Counted from the first letter of the stretch, positions 45,440 to 56,400 are shown. The stretch: DNA of 64,000 nt from Platerodrilus igneus (GCA_036346225.1 JARFIW010001257.1:30001-94000), one strand, 5' to 3'. Numbers and translations are program-made. The notes: generated from the letters alone by a model not told the origin.

Positions 45440-46332
45440 TTAATTAAATAAATGCAGTCCTAACGATTGTAGAAACTGCCGGTTTTGTGTTGTTAGCGGT
45501 CTTGAAACAATCAATCGAGTGTCGATTGCTTTGAAATTACCAGCATTTATAGCAATTCTTGACATGTTGCGTGCATTATACTTAATACCCATGGCTATTG
45601 CAGATTTTTTTAAATGCAACCTTACAGTTAGCAGTTCTTCTCTGAAATTAACTAAATTTCCATCTTGATCTAACACTTTAACTATTATTTCATTTATTAT
45701 ACGTGACTTGATTGGTAGATATATAATCGTAGGTGGGCACTCGACAATTTTAAAACCTGCAGGTACTTGAGGAAAAAATTCGTGTATTACATGGGCTGGT
45801 TTACTATTTAAATAGGATCCACTTGCAATATTACAATCGATTAAAACTGCATTCACTTTACAAATGTTGATTGCGTAGTCTGCTTGATGCGTGACATATG
45901 CTAGCAATTTTTGCGGATTGAAACCAAGTAGAGAACCAATTGAATCCTTTTTGGTAAAATCCACATCTAGACTACATTTAATACTACATTTAAGTGTATT
46001 TTTGTCAGCTGTAATTTCTATATACACTGGCGTCTTTCTAGCACTTCGTGATTGTTCCATACGACCACGCCATCTTTTATCACCTAAAGCTTTTTGAGAT
46101 ATTTATTAATTTCTCTAATCTCATAAGCACCTTTAGGTATTTCTATGAATTCTCCGTTAGATTCATAATAAAATTTATTATTTATTCCTTTTTCTATGTT
46201 TGGAATTGTGTTATAAGACTCAAAATTTGTTAATCCTAATACGTACTCCGAATCATTATCCAAGTTAATAGGCGGATTAAAGTTGCTTGTTAAAACTGAA
46301 GTGTTTCCCGTTAGAGTAAAAGTGTACGACAT
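45440..46332 (-). pseudogene. Polinton penton / minor capsid protein, one frameshift
   Basis: Two consecutive frames, 46332-46084 (MSYTFTLTGNTSVLTSNFNP, GLTNFESYNTIPNIE) and 46060-45440 (LKCSIKCSLDVDFTKKDSIG, SLLGFNPQKLL, HVIHEFFPQVPAGFKIVE, VKVLDQDGNLVNFREELLTV), form the single jelly-roll minor capsid protein of Polintons. Only one frame change, near 46075, separates them. The gene starts 20 bp after the protease stop and is followed within 10 bp by the major capsid start, so the virion genes are compactly co-oriented. Confidence 0.85.
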
Positions 46333-46351
46333 GATAACTTCATACGCAGTT

Positions 46352-46717
46352 CTATGTACTACTTAGAAATTGTAAGCATAAATGACCGCAAAACACAGTA
46401 CCGTACGATTGTTCTTGGTTAATGTTATAAAGAATTTTACATTTACCCCCGCTATTCAAATAACTTATCAACTCTGTTGGCGGTTGCAGGTTTCCGTAGC
46501 TGTCATAGTAAATAGCGCTAATAACGTACTTTTTATAAGAGGTCCAATGCGTGCCTAAACCTTCTATTCCATCCAAATTAATTATACCGCATTTTTTTAA
46601 ATTAACTTTCTTGGGAAGATTGTTTCTCATGAACACTCCACGGAAATATGGTACTTTTAATTGCTTAACAAACTCTATTAATTCTACATTGCTTAGTGCT
46701 CGATTAGGTAAAATCAA
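46352..46717 (-). CDS. adenain-like cysteine protease of the inner Polinton
   Basis: A 121-residue intact frame of the Ulp1/adenain (C5) type that matures capsid proteins. Catalytic residues can be placed: His in GTHWTSY, Asp in YYDSYGNLQPP, Gln in NINQEQ, and Cys in TVFCGHLCLQF. The N-terminus, LPNRALSNVELIEFVKQL, and RGVFMRNNLPK are typical of the Polinton enzyme. The start overlaps the end of the upstream PLA2-like frame by 4 nt. It is one of the few unbroken genes in the nest. Confidence 0.88.
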   Translation of the reverse strand: MILPNRALSNVELIEFVKQLKVPYFRGVFMRNNLPKKVNLKKCGIINLDGIEGLGTHWTSYKKYVISAIYYDSYGNLQPPTELISYLNSGGKCKILYNINQEQSYGTVFCGHLCLQFLSST

Positions 46718-47549
46718 GTTGCGTTCCTTTGAGGTTTTGCAGGGGCTAAAAAAAGACCAAAACCTTTTTTATAAGGTTTGATGTACATGCCGTTTCCGAC
46801 TGCAATGTCCTCCATTGCCTTGTTATGACGTTGTTTTTTCGCTAGTTGTTTCTTAGCTATTTTAGTATCTGAAACTGCTTTTGCAACAGCAGCTGCACCT
46901 CCAGTAAGAGTACCAAGGGCGCTTAGGCCTGCAAAAATTGGTATTAGTGGTAGAAAACCTCCTGTTTTAGGAATTGATATAATACGAGCTGATTTAATAT
47001 GCTTCTTTTGTTTTGCTGTATTGGCGGTCTTAATTGCTATGTTGATTGCATCCATAATATTAGATCCTTTAGCCTTTTTTAAAGCTGTACGTGCTTGTTT
47101 GATAATACTTTTAATACCTAGCGAACTTCTTATTTTACGTTTCTTTATCAGTTTTCTTATTTTATTGATATTTTTTGTTCTCAGTGATGCACAGGCACCC
47201 ATACCAAGTTTTACTTTAGCTTTCATTGCGGTAGCTACTCCAAATGCTGCTACTTTTTCTCCTAAAGACGAGTCATCAGAATTTAGTCTTTCTGTAGCTA
47301 ACTGAGCTAACTTCGAATCTGCTTGATGGCGTTTAGATAGATCCTTTTCTTTGGAGTATGCAATATCGTGCTCCTTACAAGCCTCGTCTAACTTGTTTAT
47401 TCCTTTGTCTCCCCGGCTAACGGTTTGATTAGTTTTGTACCCGGACCGCAAAATTTGTAACCCGGAATATGCGCTTCAAATGGTAAATTGTTAATTACAG
47501 TATTTAACAGTCCGTTTCCAGTAGTTTTAGAATTATTATATGTAATCAT
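46714..47549 (-). pseudogene. PLA2-like minor virion protein of the inner Polinton
   Basis: Start ATG 47549. The first frame has PGYKFCGPGTKL, a calcium-binding-loop motif of parvovirus-type phospholipase A2. After a frameshift at about 47405 the second frame gives LDEACKEHDIAYSKEKD, with the catalytic His-Asp pair. A long basic region follows (KLIKKRKIRSSLG), then a hydrophobic segment (FLPLIPIFAGLSALGTLTGG) and a basic, aromatic C-terminus. In related adintovirus/Polinton genomes such a protein is thought to help the particle leave the endosome. It is broken here and opens the minus-strand virion module. Confidence 0.8.
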
Positions 47550-47661
47550 TAGCGGACAACTGTCCTCTCAAGCTGTGCAGTAAATAAATAAAATATTGTG
47601 AATTAATGATTCTTTATATATAATTCCACTTTTTTTACAATCGAATTTAGTACTTGCAAAC
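47550..47661. promoter_or_regulatory. divergent intergenic region between virion genes and ATPase
   Basis: A 112-bp spacer separates the divergent starts at 47549 (minus) and 47662 (plus). It is AT-rich with a TATA-like ctttatatataatt about 50 bp before the ATPase start. A bidirectional promoter is inferred from position only. Confidence 0.35.
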
Positions 47662-48351
47662 ATGCGTGTTGTGAAACAATCAACACCTTTAACCATAAAC
47701 AATAATGACATTGGCGTGCAATCCTTAGCTAAAAAGAAAAAACCTAGCGTTCTTCTGCCTTCATCTATTCGATGTCTAGTTGTTGGTCCATCAAATTGCG
47801 GTAAAAACAACGTTATGATTGGGTTGATAGAACATCCTAATGGTTTAAAGTTTGAAAACGTATATGTTTATTCTAAATCACTTTATCAACCAAAGTATCA
47901 ATACCTTGAAAGTCTACTGCGATCAATAAAAGGGATCAAATATTATACATTTTCCAGTTCTGATAATATTATATCACCATCTGATGCTCGAAATAATTCT
48001 ATATTTGTTTTTGATGATGTAGCTTGCGATAAACAAGGTATCATTAGGGAATACTTTAGTATGGGGTGTCATAAACAAGTAGATAATTTTTACTTTTGTC
48101 AAAGTTATCCTCGTATACCTAAGCACTTACTACGTGATAATGCTAATCTTTTAGTTTTATTTAAACAAGATGATTTAAACTTAAAACACATATATGACGA
48201 TCACGTCAATACTGACATGAAGTATGATAAATTCCGTGAAATATGTGCTGCTTGTTGGCAAGACAAATACGGTTTCTTAGTTGTAGACAAAGATAGTGAT
48301 CCAGGTCAAGGAAGGTACCGAATAAGTTTTTATCACTTCATACATATTTAA
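47662..48351 (+). CDS. FtsK/A32-type genome-packaging ATPase of the inner Polinton
   Basis: An intact 229-residue frame. Walker A appears as VVGPSNCGKNNVMIGLIEHP: the position after the conserved Lys is Asn, where Ser or Thr is expected, which would impair Mg-ATP binding. Walker B is SIFVFDDVAC. Further family features are YVYSKSLYQPKYQYLE, FCQSYPRIPKHLLRDNANLL and a C-terminal RYRISFYHFI. This enzyme pumps DNA into the capsid. It is transcribed away from the virion module, and the next gene follows 64 bp later on the same strand. Confidence 0.88.
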   Translation: MRVVKQSTPLTINNNDIGVQSLAKKKKPSVLLPSSIRCLVVGPSNCGKNNVMIGLIEHPNGLKFENVYVYSKSLYQPKYQYLESLLRSIKGIKYYTFSSSDNIISPSDARNNSIFVFDDVACDKQGIIREYFSMGCHKQVDNFYFCQSYPRIPKHLLRDNANLLVLFKQDDLNLKHIYDDHVNTDMKYDKFREICAACWQDKYGFLVVDKDSDPGQGRYRISFYHFIHI

Positions 48352-48415
48352 ACCTTGAGAGACGCAAGTATCGTTAGTATCGAAGAATTTTTTTTTACAA
48401 TAACCTTTTTACGCA

Positions 48416-49490
48416 ATGAACAAGGAGGCGATAAAACTTAAAAGAATTTTAATTAAGAAAAGAAACACTGTAAAAAACTAATTGCGCCGGTTAAAAGATA
48501 ATGAAGTCGTCCAAGTGGAATCAATCTTACCCATAACATCGCGATTAGAACCTATTGCTAATAAACTGGATGGGGAAAGTGTGGTAAAGAAAGAAAAATT
48601 TAAAGAAGAAGAAGAACTGCCTCATAGCAGTGTAAAAAAAATTAAACCTAAATTGCTAGAAAGGAACGTTGACTATATTGATTCGCCCGTTATTGCTCAG
48701 CATATACCGAATATAAAAAATGATGCCATAGAGGAAGATGATGATGATGATGTTGAGATTGAATACGAAGCAGAAGTTAATCGAAATGCACAAGAAGCCC
48801 AGGAATATATACAAAGCTTTGCCGATTCACCTGGTATGACACATTATCTCGAACAGCTACATCCGCTACCTCGAGAATATATTTACAATATTTTTAAAGA
48901 TGTTAAGAACGAATTTGATCATAAATATGGTATTAGGTTTAACCCTGATTCAAATGGTTTTATGATAGGCAATTCGAATTTCGTGTTGGATGATGAAAAT
49001 GTTCTAATAAATGATTTGAAATATAAAGGTACTCCTGGATTATACGAACTACTGTTTAACAAATATCCTGTCGGGTACAGATCGCAAGATCTAAAGTCGT
49101 ACCTTGATATTGTGAAAAGAACAAATGCTAATAGAAGATATTATTCTGAAACAGAACAAATTCAGGGTAATAATTCATATAAATACAAAATATAATATCT
49201 ACATTAAACATACTTCCCAAACACCCGTAGACCTAGAACATTACCCTATAGAAAGCGTCTTGGAGACGGTATGACAATGGAAGTATCAAATAACGCTATA
49301 GATTATTTATATTGGAATGATCCCAATGAACTTGTTGATAGATTACGGCTTTTAGTTTCATCTATCAGAACATGTCTTGGACACACAGGTCACGGCAACG
49401 AAATTAAATTCGTATACAAATTGAAGAATTGCGTGAGGCGAAAGTGATTATATGAATATGACAATTGACAAATTTGGAAGGCACTTAAAT
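48416..49490 (+). pseudogene. conserved Polinton hypothetical protein (GTPGLYELLF type)
   Basis: The original start is ATG 48416 (MNKEAIKLKRILIKKRNT). An in-frame TAA at 48479-48481 precedes the long frame 48482-49195, with an acidic stretch EEDDDDDVEIEYEAEV, then YKGTPGLYELLFNKYP and SYLDIVKRTNANRRYY. After a frame change near 49195 come DYLYWNDPNELVDRLRLL and GHGNEI, which match the expected end of the same protein. This protein is widespread next to the ATPase in Polintons. Function is not established. Two breaks make this copy non-functional. Confidence 0.75.
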
Positions 49491-49820
49491 AACCGTAAAA
49501 TAGATATATAGTGAACAGGAATATGAAAATCAAAATGAAGGTTCTTGAAACTCTTGATTGAAGTACAAGTTACATACTGCTACAATTACACGGTAGTAGC
49601 AACGTTTTACTCTAGTACATTCCTCGATGGTGATCAAGACATTCCTTATTTTCAACATTAAACATAAATTATGAATTTCCATTATGAGTTGAAGCAGTCA
49701 TTGAGAATATTAAAGTATACCCGCAAGACATTGAAATTTTATAAACAAATTGAAGATAAGACTTATAGTAATAGTTTACACGTGTACAATCAGCGATTAA
49801 TTTTGTATAAATTCAATATG

Positions 49821-50785
49821 GAAAACATTTTTAACATGTTTCTATTTATACAATTTAGAGGATGGTTATTAAAAGTGTGCAATTGCATTATTAAAGGCTT
49901 AAGTAGTCATTTTTATATTTATTTTGAAGGAAATCATTATGATTTAGGCTACCTCTTTGGTAGATTTTAACATTGTTCTGAGGTAACCTTATGGTGGGTT
50001 TACTTGTCAGATACCAATGTTGTTCTATGAAGGTTGTATATGGATCTGAGGCGACCCTATGGCGGGTTTACACTTGTCAGATACCAATACTGTTTAACGG
50101 AGATTGTAATGGTTGTGAGGTAACCTTATTGCGGGTATACACTTGTCAGATACCAATGCTGTTTTACAGGGTTGTTAATATGTTTCATCATCATCATCAT
50201 TGGATCTTCATCTCAAAACTGGTTGGACACTGACCTGCATTTTATTCTATTCTAAGTTAGCTTCCTTCTATTGTTTTCTAATTTTATGTTTTATTTCACC
50301 TTATAATTTAGGTGAAATAAAATAAAAAAAAATTAGAAAACAATAGAAGAAGCAACTTAGAATATAAATAAGTGCAGGTACGTGTCCAACCAGTTTTTGA
50401 GATGAAGATCCGATGATGATGATGATGAACATATTAACAACCGTAAAACAGCATTGGTATCTGACAAGTGTATACCCGCAATAAGGTTACCTCACAACCA
50501 TATACAATCCGTTAAACAGTATTGGTATCTGACAAGTGTAAACCCGCCATAGGGTCGCCTCAGATCCATATACAACCTTCATAGAACAACATTGGTATCT
50601 GACAAGTGTAAACCCACCATAAGGTTACCTCAGAACAATGTTAAAATCTACCAAAGAGGTAGCCAAATCATAATGATTTCCTTCAAAATAAATATATAAA
50701 ATGACTACTTAAGCCTTTAATAATAGCACTACTTTAATAACCATCCTCTAAATTGTATAAATAGAAACATGTTAAAAATGTTTTC
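49821..50785. repeat. 965-bp palindrome (foldback)
   Basis: The left arm 49821 to about 50285 and right arm about 50320-50785 are near-perfect reverse complements around 50303. Each arm carries several copies of an approximately 60-bp unit with cacttgtcagataccaat and a LINE-tail-like catcatcatcattgga. Small frames crossing this region are not supported as genes. Confidence 0.85.
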
Positions 50786-51129
50786 AATTCAAAGTGTCCA
50801 TGTAATTTTTATAAAAAATTAAAGCTGATTTACTTATTAAACTTAAAAATATTGGTCCCAGCGAACACAATTAAAGCAATTATTATTTAAACTTAAAATT
50901 TTTGCTTATAATCAAAGTACCAAATATTTCAAACATCAATATTCATAAATGTCAACTTAAGTTTTATTATTTAAAAGATCCAGGTTAGGAAAACGTTAAT
51001 AAAGATAATTTTAAAACTAAGGGTTTAGATCCAAAAGATTAAAAGAAATAAAATTTCAAAAACATAAGGAGTATTTAAAAGGTTTTAATTGATTTAAAAT
51101 CAGATTAAAAAATATTAAATCCAACAAAG

Positions 51130-51295
51130 TGAAAAGGATATAGTAAATGAACTTCATAAACCAGCAAGAATAAATTTCAAGAGACGCAAAGAGATAGTAA
51201 AAGGTTTAATGAACTGTGAAAGAGGATATAGTAAATGAACTTCATAAACCAGCAAGAATAAATTTCAAGAGACGCAAAGAGATAGTAAAAGGTTT
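51130..51295. repeat. 87-bp tandem duplication at the integrase start
   Basis: gatatagtaaatgaacttca ... gtaaaaggttta occurs at about 51137-51209 and again at 51224-51296. The second copy is in frame with the integrase. Confidence 0.8.
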
Positions 51296-52055
51296 AAATG
51301 ACCTTCTTCAGACCGATTTGATTGAAATGCTACCATATTCGCAAACAAACAAAGGATTTAAATACATTTTAGTAGTTATTGATTGTTTCTCCAAATACGT
51401 ATGGGCTGTACCACTTAAAAGTAAAACGGGTATTGATGTTACTGCTGCAATGAAAACAATTTTAAATAAATTTAAAAATCCACCAAGAAATTTGCAGTCT
51501 GACTTTGGTAAAGAATATTATAACAAAAACTTTCAATCCTTAATGCAGACATATGGTGTTTTTTCTACAAAGAAAGCATGCATTGTGGAACGTGTAATTA
51601 GAACTTTAAAGGGAAAAATGTGGCGCTTGTTTAACCTGAAAGGTTCTTACAATTGGATAAAAAATTTAAGCGATATTGTGAAACAATACAACAATACAGT
51701 TCATAATACTATCGGAGTCAAACCTGTAAAAGTTGATAAATCAAATGAAAAAACTATTCTTAAATCATCATTTACCCACATCAAACTTGCAACCAAAATA
51801 CCAAAATATTCAATTAAAGACAGTGTGAGGATTAGTAAACACAGGGAAGCATTTACGAAAGGTTACACGCTAAACTGGTCAAATTAAATTTTTAAGATTA
51901 AAAAGGTAAACGTAACCAATCCTACAGCATATATATTAGAAGATCAAGACGAGAAAGAAATCAAAGGTGCATTTTATGAAATGGAGTTGCAAAAGGTTAA
52001 ACATCCAGGAATTTACCTGGTAGAAAAAGTCTTAAGAAAGAGTGGAAATAATACA
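51216..52055 (+). pseudogene. inner Polinton integrase with chromodomain-like tail
   Basis: The catalytic core is well preserved: VVIDCFSKYVWAVPLKSK (Asp), NLQSDFGKEYYNKNF (Asp) and CIVERVIRTLKGKMW (Glu). The C-terminal KYSIKDSVRISK and FTKGYTLNW are cut by a stop at 51885-51887. The same protein continues in another frame with FKIKKVNVTNPTAYILE, IKGAFYEMELQKVKHPG and YLVEKVLRKSGN, the start of the chromodomain. The 5' end is disturbed by an 87-bp duplication. It would catalyse insertion of the element with a 6-bp target duplication. Confidence 0.85.
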
Positions 52056-52134
52056 GACAAAATCTTTCTATTGTTTTTTATTATTATAAGGCCATTCTTT
52101 TAATAAAAAGGAATTTTGTAAGGCTAACATTGTA

Positions 52135-53075
52135 AAATTATATTAAAATAAATAATACAGACAAAATTTTTCTATTGTTTTTTATTATTATCAAGCCATT
52201 CTTTTAACAAAATGGTATTTTGTTTTGCGCATTGCAGATTATTATTGCTGTGTCTACAACAATGGATATTATATTTTAAACGATTGTTGATTTTTAACTC
52301 CGATAGCTTAGGACAACCTAGTGCAAGCATATCAGTTACAACGTTTTGCATTAGATAGGTTTCAATCAATTTCTTCTTTTCTAGACCCTTCACAAATACT
52401 TCTTCATCGGGTCGGATAATTTGCTTCCAATAAAGCGCTATATATGATAACACCATTCCAGCCGTTTAAGATTCATCCCAAGAAAGACCATGAATATTCC
52501 TTGTCACCCAGTCGTTATGTTTTATATGATCTTGGCTCAAACAACTAGACTGCATTGACAGTTTAAAAATTTGATACCAAACATCACCTAACAACAAGTC
52601 CAAAACCGCAATTTCTTTGCACACAAACTCGTTTTTCTTGTATTTAAATCCCTGAATATCAATTATATACATGTTTGTATGTAAATATATGCAGTAAACT
52701 TCGACTAATTAAATTAATATTAGGAGCAATCTCCTAATAAAGCAGATTACCACCATCTGCGTACTTTGCCAACCCACTTTTCAACATATCACAAGAGTGA
52801 ACACATTTTGAATTGAAACCGGCCCATGTGTATTTGCAGCCTCTAAACATAAATAAAAAACATAAATCAGAATCCACTTTAATTAAACACAATTGACTTG
52901 AATGCGATATTTTGCATCTGGCATACTTTATAACTTCTCGCTAGAAAACCAAATTCAAAACAGCTACACACATTTTCTCTGCACTTACATTTTTCAACAT
53001 ACGTGTGTTTTGAAGTATGTATGTTCCATTGAAAGTAATATAAAGCCGGTCTGACTTCAAAACATGCTCACAAGT
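52135..53075 (-). repeat. inner Polinton right terminal inverted repeat
   Basis: Reverse complement of 38119-39060, including the second copy of the IDIQGF gene. Confidence 0.9.
52172..52672 (-). pseudogene. IDIQGF-type Polinton protein, right TIR copy
   Basis: The better of the two TIR copies: MYIIDIQGFKYKKNEFVCKE opens an unbroken 68-codon frame to GLSWDES, followed by TAA in frame, then GMVLSYIALYWKQIIRP, KKKLIETYLMQN, LGCPKLSELKINN and CCRHSNNNLQCAKQN. The shared TAA could be an old mutation copied between TIRs, or a real stop with a second small gene after it. No catalytic motif was recognised. The Cys/His cluster near the end could bind metal. Confidence 0.6.
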
Positions 53076-53455
53076 ATTTTACATTAAAAGTATATAAGGC
53101 CGATTCTAATTCAAAACGGTGCACGTGTAACTTCTCGCTAGAAAACCGAATTCAAAACAGCTACACACATTTTTCTCTGCACTTACATTTTTCAACATAC
53201 GTGTGTTTTGAAGTATGTTTCATTGAAAGTAATATAAAGCCGATCCTAATTCAAAACGTGCCCACAAGTATTTTACATTTGAAAGTATATAAGAATTCAT
53301 GTTTTCACAACTATTTTACATTTAAATGTTTTCACAACTATTTTACATTGAAAGTATATAAGGCCGATCCTAATTCAAAACGGTGCACGTGTATTTTACA
53401 TATGGAAATTACGTTTGAATACGTTTTGAATTAGGACCGGCCTTGCCCCACTACT
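53076..53455. repeat. subterminal repeat units at the inner Polinton right tip
   Basis: The motif aaggccgatcctaattcaaaa with acggtgcacgtg recurs at about 53095, 53240 and 53365, and once inverted at the very tip (53427-53446). A related copy stands alone at about 40968-41000. The arrangement may reflect replication slippage or binding sites for terminal protein or integrase. Confidence 0.65.
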
Positions 53456-56400
53456 AAGGCAGTAATCAACGTCAAAAATGACGACCTGGCATGCTTTGCA
53501 TGGGCGGTGATGACAGCGTTACACCTCATTGTCCAAAATTCTGAAAGAGTAAATAAGTACCGGCACTACAGTACAGCTCTAAACTTTCATGGAATTGAAT
53601 TTTCAGTTAAAATGTCCGACATACCAAGATTTGAGCAGATGAACGACGTCAGCATTAACGTTTTTGGAGTGGAAGGCAAATCGATTGTGGGACCTCTACT
53701 TTTTGCAAAGAACAAGAAACCTCACCATATCAACTTATTGTATATTCAAGATGATGGAAACAGTCACTATTGTTGTATAAAAAATCTTGGAAGATTGGTT
53801 GGTAGACAAATGTCGAATGAACAAAAACATAAATGGTTGTGTGATGGTTGCTTGGTTTGCTTCCGGACGGAAGAGGAACTTTGACGGCATTCGGAGCATG
53901 AGTGTAACCATGCAGTTACAAAAATTCGGAATGCATTCAAAAACATTGTGGAATTTAAAAAATGCATAAACAGATGCGAACACCATTTACGATTTATGCA
54001 GATTTGGAGTTGGTGCTTAAACCTATAAACTCTGTTGTTTTGGACACCTCAACTTCATTCACTAATAATGTGCAGGAGCATACCCCTTATAGCTTCGCAT
54101 ACTACGTTAAATGCAGTTATGATAACAGTTTATCGAAGTTTGAGATATTCAGAGGGTCTGATGCTGCAATGGTTTTTATGGAGAAATTGAAGGGGGAGGC
54201 TCGCCGGTTAGGATGTATATTGAAAACTAACGTTCCTATGGCGCCACTTGAACCGTTAGACGAGCTTCTTTTTTATATGGTAACAGACTGCGGAATTTAC
54301 AAAAAACCACTGGGAAAAGAAAGGGTACGAGACCACTGCCATCTGACGAGTAAATTCTGCTTCACGTCTCATAGCCATTGCAATTTGCATTATAAAGTAC
54401 CCAACTTCATCCCAGTGATTTTCCACAATTTTAGTTGGTACGATGCTCACTTCATAATTAAGGAGCTGGGATGCGATCAAAAAAGTGTTAGCGTCATACC
54501 AAATTATAAGGAGAGGTACATCTTTTTTACAAAAAATGTTAAACTGAATGGCGATGATCATATGGACGATGATGAGGAGGAGAATGATGCAGGCTCCATT
54601 CAACTCCGATTTATTGCATCGCTGCAGTTTATGGCATCATCCTTGGACAAACTGGCAAAAAATTTGGATTCTGATCAGTTTGTGGAACTGTTTAAGTATT
54701 TCCCCGAAAAAGAAAAATTCAAACTGGTTAAAGAAAAAGGCGCGTTCCCGTACGGATGCATCCGTGTTGAATGAGAGATTGTTGTCGCCTAAGCAAGCTT
54801 TTTACAACAAGCTGTCATCTACTGACATCTCCTTTGCAGAGTACGGGCACGTGCAGAAAGTGTGGAAAACTTTCCAGTTGGATACCCTCGGGGAATACAG
54901 CGATTTATACCTACAGACTGACGTCCTGTTGTTGGCCGACTTTTTCGAACATTTCCTAAACGTTTGCATGAAAACCTACAACCTCGACCCGTGCCAGTAT
55001 CTGACCGCCCCCAGCCTGAGTTGGGACGCAATGTTGAAGTATACCAATGTGAAATTAGAATTGTTAACCAACATTAGTATGCACAACTTCGTAAGGTGTG
55101 GCATAAGGGGAAGTCTTACGCAATGCAGCGGAAGGTACGCAAAGGCCAACAATAAATACATGGACGATTACGATGTCAGCGAACCATCATGCTACTTGAC
55201 GTACCTCGACGCTAACAATTTATATGGGTGGTCTATGAGCCAACATCTTCCCATTGGTGGATTTAGGTGGTTGATGAGCGAGCCCGAAATTGATCGTATC
55301 AAGCGGGAGATTCTCAATATGCCTGAGACTTGCGACTTGGGGTATATATTAGAAGTGGATCTCGAGTACCCTGACGAACTGCACAGTTCCCATAACGATT
55401 TACCCTTCTGTCCTGAAACGAAGACTCCTCCATATGCAGGTTCTAAGAACCCGAAACTGCTCGCCACGTTGGAAAATAAGAATAACTATGTGATCCACTA
55501 CAATAACCTCCAGCAGTGCTTAAAGAACGGTCTCCGGCTCACAGCGGTTCATCGGGTCATGGAATTTGAACAGTCTCCATGGTTGAAACTGTACATTGAC
55601 TTAAACACAGGACTACAAACACTAGCAAGAAGTGCGTTTGAAAAGGACTTTTTTAAGTTGATGAACAACACGATATTCGGCAAAACCATGAAGAATGTAG
55701 ACAAACGTGTCGATGTGAAATTTGTGACTAGGTGGGAAACGGAAGGCAAAAAATTGTACGCGAGTACTTTAATAGCTTGCCCGAACTGTAATAGTTCTAC
55801 TGTGCTTAACGAGAATTTGGTCATCATACAAATGGACCGGGTGAAAGTGACGTACAATAAACCTATATATGCAGGATATTCTATTTTAGATTTAAAATTT
55901 AATGTATGACTTCCATTACAATGTTATGCGGCACATGTATGATGATCAAATTCAACTCCTCTATACAGACATCGACTCGTTAGTTTATATTGTACAAACA
56001 GAAGACATATTTAGATATTAGTAATAACATAAACCATTTTGACACCAGTGATTATCCTCCAGACAATAAGCATAATATCCCCTTAGTTAATAAGAAGGTG
56101 GTGGGTAAGTTTAAGGACGAAATGAACGGTGATTTGGTTCTAGAGTTTGTCGGAACTAGAGCCAAATCGTATTGTATAATAAGTGAAAAAGACATTATTA
56201 GAAAAACTAAAGGCATTAACCGTAGTGTAGTGAAAAACATAACTGAATAGTTTTAAGGATATTGCTCAAAATAATATAGGTGCTCTCAGGCATACAATAC
56301 ATCTATTAGGAGCTCTAAACATTAGCTATACACAAAATTCATAAATAAGATTAGCTTATCCGGGGCTGAAGATAAACGTTTTATTATCCCCGGAACTGTC

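Larger units (their letters stand above)
38119..53455. mobile_element. inner Polinton (about 15.3 kb) nested in the outer one
   Basis: The right end is precise: the reverse complement starts AGTAGTGGGGCAAGG at 53455, sharing the first eight bases with the outer Polinton. Coding sequence of the outer polymerase resumes immediately after it. Long terminal inverted repeats of about 940 bp are seen (38119-39060 and 52135-53075), with further tandem subterminal units to 53455 on the right. The left tip is missing next to the mariner remnant. Genes: IDIQGF protein in both TIRs, polymerase B remnants, a virion module on the minus strand, and ATPase, a conserved hypothetical and integrase on the plus strand. 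Confidence 0.8.

Noticed and set aside
49671..50233. Two small frames in the inner Polinton
   Set aside because: They run into or lie within the 965-bp palindrome and resemble no Polinton gene; support is too weak.
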